A DNA stretch of 8,612 nucleotides, taken from DASRVA01 sp050732935 (GTDB lineage: Bacteria; Gemmatimonadota; Gemmatimonadetes; JACCXV01; JAHWKZ01). The notes beneath the pieces were generated by a model. It made no database searches and had not been told where the DNA came from. It was given only the letters and a program-made list of their open reading frames with translations. The stretch spans positions 1-8,612 of the forward strand of contig JBOHRW010000029.1 in the NCBI GenBank assembly GCA_050732935.1. Reading direction: 5' to 3'. Each line of letters starts with the position of its first letter. Positions within the stretch are counted from its first letter, which is position 1. The position numbers were made by a program, and so were the translations under genes. Of the stretch, positions 6,386 to 8,612 are shown in pieces.

Positions 6386-6415
6386 TAGACACGGTTTGCC
6401 CTGGTATGGTATAAT
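6386..6415 (+). promoter_or_regulatory. Strong sigma70-type promoter of the sigma factor gene
   Basis: The -10 box TATAAT (6410-6415) is a perfect consensus and is preceded by TG at 6407-6408, making a complete extended -10 (TGGTATAAT). TAGACA (6386-6391) matches five of six -35 bases with an 18-bp spacer. Transcription would start near 6422, giving a leader of about 60 bases. Because the gene encodes the primary sigma factor, autoregulation is a natural inference. Confidence 0.8.
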
Positions 6416-6483
6416 CGGCCCACATCTGTTCAGGCCGACCACATGACCTTCCATCCGCCTCAGGGAGACCGGGACCTGGAGCC

Positions 6484-7341
6484 ATGGAGCTGAACAAATC
6501 GAAACGCGCCAGCTTCGACGAAGGGTCGCTGGACCTCTACCTCAAGGAAATCAGCCGCTACCCCCTCATCACGCGTGACGAGGAGGCGCGGCTCGCCCGC
6601 CGCATTCGCGAGGGGGACCAGCAGGCGCTCGAGAAGCTCTGCCGGTCCAACCTTCGCTTCGTCGTCAGCGTGGCCAAGAAGTACCAGAACCAGGGCGTGT
6701 CGCTGTCCGATCTGATCAACGAGGGGAACGTCGGCCTGATCCGGGCCGCCCACAAGTTCGATGAAACCAAGGGCATCAAGTTCATCTCCTACGCCGTGTG
6801 GTGGATCCGGCAGGCCATTCTCCAGGCGCTGGCCGAGCAGTCCAGGATCGTCCGCGTGCCGCTCAATCGAGCCGGCACCCTGCACCGGATCGGGCGGCGG
6901 TCGAACGCGCTTCTGCAGGAGCTCGGGCGCGAGCCGTCGGCCGAGGAGATCGCGAACGAGATGGACATCCCGATCGAGGAGGTCCGGCGGACGATGTCGA
7001 TCACCCAGGCGCACCTGAGCCTCGACGCCCCGCTGACCCCCGGCGAGGACAACAAGCTGCTCGATTATCTCCCGGACGACGAGAGCCCGGCGCCGGACGA
7101 CAATGCCTTCGATGGGGCCCTCAAGACGTCGATCCAGGATTCGCTCGACTCGCTGAAGCCCCGCGAGGCCAAGATCCTGAAGCTCTATTACGGGCTCGAC
7201 GGCAACGAGGCGATGACGCTCGAGGAGATCGGCTCGGTGCTGGGGATCACCCGCGAGCGCGTCCGTCAGATCAAGGAGAAGGCGCTCAACCGCCTGCGCC
7301 ACATATCGCGGGCGCGGGCGCTCCTTTCGTACACGGTGTAG
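6484..7341 (+). CDS. rpoD: Primary (housekeeping) RNA polymerase sigma factor, short RpoD/SigA type
   Basis: The 285-residue protein directs RNA polymerase to promoters. Region 1.2 (~15-44) starts SLDLYLKEISRYPL. Region 2 (~45-125) holds the core-binding segment DLINEGNVGLIRA (76-88) and the -10-melting and recognition stretch SYAVWWIRQAILQAL (102-116). Region 3 runs ~126-205, including VRVPLNRAGTLHRI and the GREPSAEEIA helix. Region 4 (~222-276) ends with the -35 helix-turn-helix EEIGSVLGITRERVRQIKEKAL. Region 1.1 and the non-conserved region are absent, as in the ~285-aa primary sigmas of Bacteroidota, Gemmatimonadota and relatives. The near-perfect region 2.4/4.2 and strong promoter argue for the essential factor, though an RpoS-like paralogue is not fully excluded. 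The start is ATG 6484; the GGAG before it is only two bases away, and a better AGGGAG lies 16 bases away. It is not flanked by rpsU or dnaG. Confidence 0.92.
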   Translation: MELNKSKRASFDEGSLDLYLKEISRYPLITRDEEARLARRIREGDQQALEKLCRSNLRFVVSVAKKYQNQGVSLSDLINEGNVGLIRAAHKFDETKGIKFISYAVWWIRQAILQALAEQSRIVRVPLNRAGTLHRIGRRSNALLQELGREPSAEEIANEMDIPIEEVRRTMSITQAHLSLDAPLTPGEDNKLLDYLPDDESPAPDDNAFDGALKTSIQDSLDSLKPREAKILKLYYGLDGNEAMTLEEIGSVLGITRERVRQIKEKALNRLRHISRARALLSYTV

Positions 7342-7355
7342 GGACCGCCGGTCCC
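7341..7355 (+). other. Short hairpin at the sigma factor stop codon
   Basis: GGGACC (7341-7346) and GGTCCC (7350-7355) form a perfect 6-bp stem with a three-base loop, beginning on the last base of the stop codon. No T-run follows, so it may only stabilise the mRNA end. Confidence 0.35.
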
Positions 7356-7371
7356 ATCGGCTCCTCCCGCG

Positions 7372-7398
7372 GATCGCGCCTCCGCTCGTGGCGCGATC
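7372..7398 (+). other. Perfect 9-bp hairpin just upstream of the lectin-like gene
   Basis: GATCGCGCC (7372-7380) pairs perfectly with GGCGCGATC (7390-7398) around a nine-base loop. It ends 14 bases before the ATG at 7413. There is no T-run. It could damp readthrough from rpoD or affect translation of the next gene, whose ribosome binding site is weak. Confidence 0.5.
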
Positions 7399-7412
7399 GT
7401 CCAGGTCCGAAG

Positions 7413-8198
7413 ATGACTCACGAAACCTCTCCGATCATCGCGCGGCTCGTCGCGGCTGGCCTCGTGGCGGCCGCCCTCATGGCGATCGCGGATCCCGGCT
7501 TCGCCCAGAGCGTGCCCGAGGGAGTCTCCGCCCTGCGGCTCGCGGTCGACCGGCCGGCCGACGGCGCGTCGCCGGGCGGGGGTGTGGACGATCGCGCGGG
7601 TGGCGCGAGGGTGAAGCTGGCTGCCGGCGAGCGGATCGCGGTGTGGGTGGAGGGCCAGGCGCGCGCGAACGATCCGCACGCGGCTCCGGTGCCCGTCGGT
7701 GAAGCCGCGGTCGGGGAGGTCGTGGCCCGGTTCGGGGCCGGTCGCTGGTTCGCCTGGCCGCGGAAGCCCGTCGTATGGACGGCTCCCGAAGCGGGCGATC
7801 TCGTCTTCGCCCTGAACGGTCATCCGTCGCATCGGCTGGAGGGCGAGGCCGACATCGCGCTGGCGCGCCTGGGCGGACCCGGCGAGCCGCTTCCCGAAGG
7901 ATTCGCCGCGCCCACGGTTACGATGGAACGCAGCCCGGACGGAATCGAGGTGCGCTACCGGGACCGGGCCGGCTTCGGCCTGGACGTGAAGACCCTGCGA
8001 TTCGTCCTGGTGACGACCCGGGGAATCCGATACCACCTGGCCTCGTGGGTACCCCCCGGCCCCAGCACGACCGTCCTTCCCATACCACCGCCGGACATCC
8101 CGCTCGCGCCCGGAATCCATACCCTGTCGGTCACGATCACCGACCGGGTAGGCAACAAGGCGCCGCCCGCCACCGTCGTCTTCGACGCCGTGCAGTGA
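7413..8198 (+). CDS. Exported protein with a PA-IL (LecA)-like region and an Ig-like C-terminus
   Basis: The 261-residue product starts with a Sec signal peptide: hydrophobic core ~8-26, likely cleaved after GFA at 29-31. The mature part looks two-domain. Residues ~67-137 follow the PA-I lectin (LecA) pattern: a VKLAAGERIAVWVEG strand, a short polar loop, VVARFGAGRWF, a WTAPEAG turn and DLVFALNGH. A Gly/Pro-rich hinge (~150-165) leads to a beta-rich C-terminus (~165-261) ending in SVTITDRVGNKAPPATVVF, typical of bacterial Ig-like or carbohydrate-associated modules. In LecA these strands hold calcium and galactose, but the binding residues are not clear here, so sugar binding is inference. The start ATG has only a weak ribosome binding site. 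No separate promoter is visible, so readthrough from rpoD is likely. It converges on the next gene with 24 bases between. I am confident it is exported and only moderately confident of the lectin-like fold. Confidence 0.65.
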   Translation: MTHETSPIIARLVAAGLVAAALMAIADPGFAQSVPEGVSALRLAVDRPADGASPGGGVDDRAGGARVKLAAGERIAVWVEGQARANDPHAAPVPVGEAAVGEVVARFGAGRWFAWPRKPVVWTAPEAGDLVFALNGHPSHRLEGEADIALARLGGPGEPLPEGFAAPTVTMERSPDGIEVRYRDRAGFGLDVKTLRFVLVTTRGIRYHLASWVPPGPSTTVLPIPPPDIPLAPGIHTLSVTITDRVGNKAPPATVVFDAVQ

Positions 8199-8222
8199 GG
8201 CTTCGGCCGGCGGACGCCCGGC

Positions 8223-8612
8223 TCAGGGTCTCGTGCGCTGTCGGTCAAGGCGTCCGGGGCTCGCCACCTCGCCGAGCTGGCCCGCCAGGGCGTCGGGCTC
8301 GGTGACGGGCTCGAGGCAGCGTTCCCCGACGCAGACGTAGGCGCGGGGCGGGCCGTCCTTGGGATAGCCCAGGCTCGCCAGCCGGTCGCCGTCGAGGGCG
8401 GGATCGAGGATCTCGGTGACGCGGGCGGGCGCATAGCGACGCCAGGCCGTCCGCCAGAGAGCCCTCAGCCGGTCGTCGTCGGCCGAGCCGACCAGATGCA
8501 CCTGGACGGGTTCCCCGAGGGCCTGGACCGCGGCCAGGGCGAGCGACGCCGCGAGGAAGCCGTGCCGGGCGGCCTCGGGTTGGAGGGCGTTCACGATCTC
8601 GAGGGCGCGGTC
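8223..8612 (-). CDS. C-terminal end of a YyaL/SSP411-type thioredoxin-domain protein, 5' truncated
   Basis: The frame is open to the right edge, so only the last 129 residues are in the window. They match the end of the YyaL/SSP411 (spermatogenesis-associated protein 20-like) family. Those proteins have an N-terminal thioredoxin-like DUF255 domain and a long alpha/alpha-barrel related to N-acylglucosamine 2-epimerases, about 650-700 aa in all. Seen here are helices (ALEIVNALQP, then FLAASLALAAVQALGEP), the strand VQVHLVGSADDD, the helix RALWRTAWRRYAP, and YPKDGPPRAYVCVGERCLEPVTEPDALAGQL, the family's usual ending with its CxxxxC-like pair. The biochemical role of the family is unsettled, and the catalytic N-terminal part lies outside the window. 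The last ~10 residues are basic and not conserved in the family as I know it. Confidence 0.8.
   Translation of the reverse strand, partial: DRALEIVNALQPEAARHGFLAASLALAAVQALGEPVQVHLVGSADDDRLRALWRTAWRRYAPARVTEILDPALDGDRLASLGYPKDGPPRAYVCVGERCLEPVTEPDALAGQLGEVASPGRLDRQRTRP

Noticed and set aside
6460..7302. Long minus-strand frame opposite the sigma factor gene
   Set aside because: It is antisense to a highly conserved gene and composed of Leu/Arg/Asp-rich sequence typical of such shadows.
6798..7412. Upstream extension of the lectin-like gene through the sigma factor gene in another frame
   Set aside because: The frame happens to be open, but its translation there is Arg/Ala/Gly-rich, as expected of an out-of-frame reading of GC-rich DNA. 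The signal peptide at 7413 marks the real start.
8199..8222. Bidirectional terminator between the convergent genes
   Set aside because: Only a 5-bp GCCGG/CCGGC stem is present, with no T-run on either strand.
1..8612. Mobile element, CRISPR array, tRNA, rRNA or a novel multi-gene defence system
   Set aside because: No transposase or integrase, no direct repeats with spacers, no cloverleaf or rRNA-like stretch was seen. The intact genes belong to known families with no shared accessory theme; the ATPase remnant alone does not make a system.

Overview
The window is about 8.6 kb of GC-rich bacterial chromosome. It holds two genes cut by the window edges, five intact protein genes and one decayed gene. 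An Omp85-type outer-membrane barrel, a lipoprotein with a lipobox and a signal peptidase I point to a diderm. The short primary sigma factor (about 285 aa, no region 1.1), the beta-propeller/Omp85 fusion and the general gene set fit Gemmatimonadota or a close relative best. That placement is inference, because no rRNA or marker alignment was possible.

Layout, left to right. (1) 1-2100 (+): C-terminal part of a protein joining a TolB/PD40-like propeller to an Omp85 barrel. (2) 2338-2913 (+): a lipoprotein with a CHRD or Cu/Zn-SOD-like domain, followed by a clear intrinsic terminator. (3) 3065-3298 (+): the N-terminal remnant of an AAA/DUF4143-type ATPase that has lost the Gly-Lys of its Walker A motif, with a perfect palindrome over its start. 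(4) 3280-3786 (+): a hotdog acyl-CoA thioesterase. (5) 3942-5474 (+): an NAD(P)-dependent aldehyde dehydrogenase with all catalytic residues. (6) 5592-6353 (+): signal peptidase I, best started at a TTG behind a very strong ribosome binding site. (7) 6484-7341 (+): primary sigma factor, behind an almost consensus extended -10 promoter. (8) 7413-8198 (+): an exported two-domain protein with a PA-IL (LecA)-like region and an Ig-like C-terminus. (9) 8223-8612 (-): C-terminal end of a YyaL/SSP411-type thioredoxin-domain protein, convergent with gene 8.

The genes look like separate housekeeping and envelope units rather than one pathway. LepB processes exported proteins, and several neighbours are exported (the barrel, the lipoprotein, the lectin-like protein), but nothing in the layout shows they work together. 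I found no phage, insertion sequence, CRISPR, toxin-antitoxin or defence cassette, and no convincing undescribed multi-gene system. The most useful leads are the propeller/Omp85 fusion with its cysteine pair in the VRGY loop, the SOD-like lipoprotein, the ATPase remnant with its palindrome, and structured elements upstream of the aldehyde dehydrogenase and the lectin-like gene.
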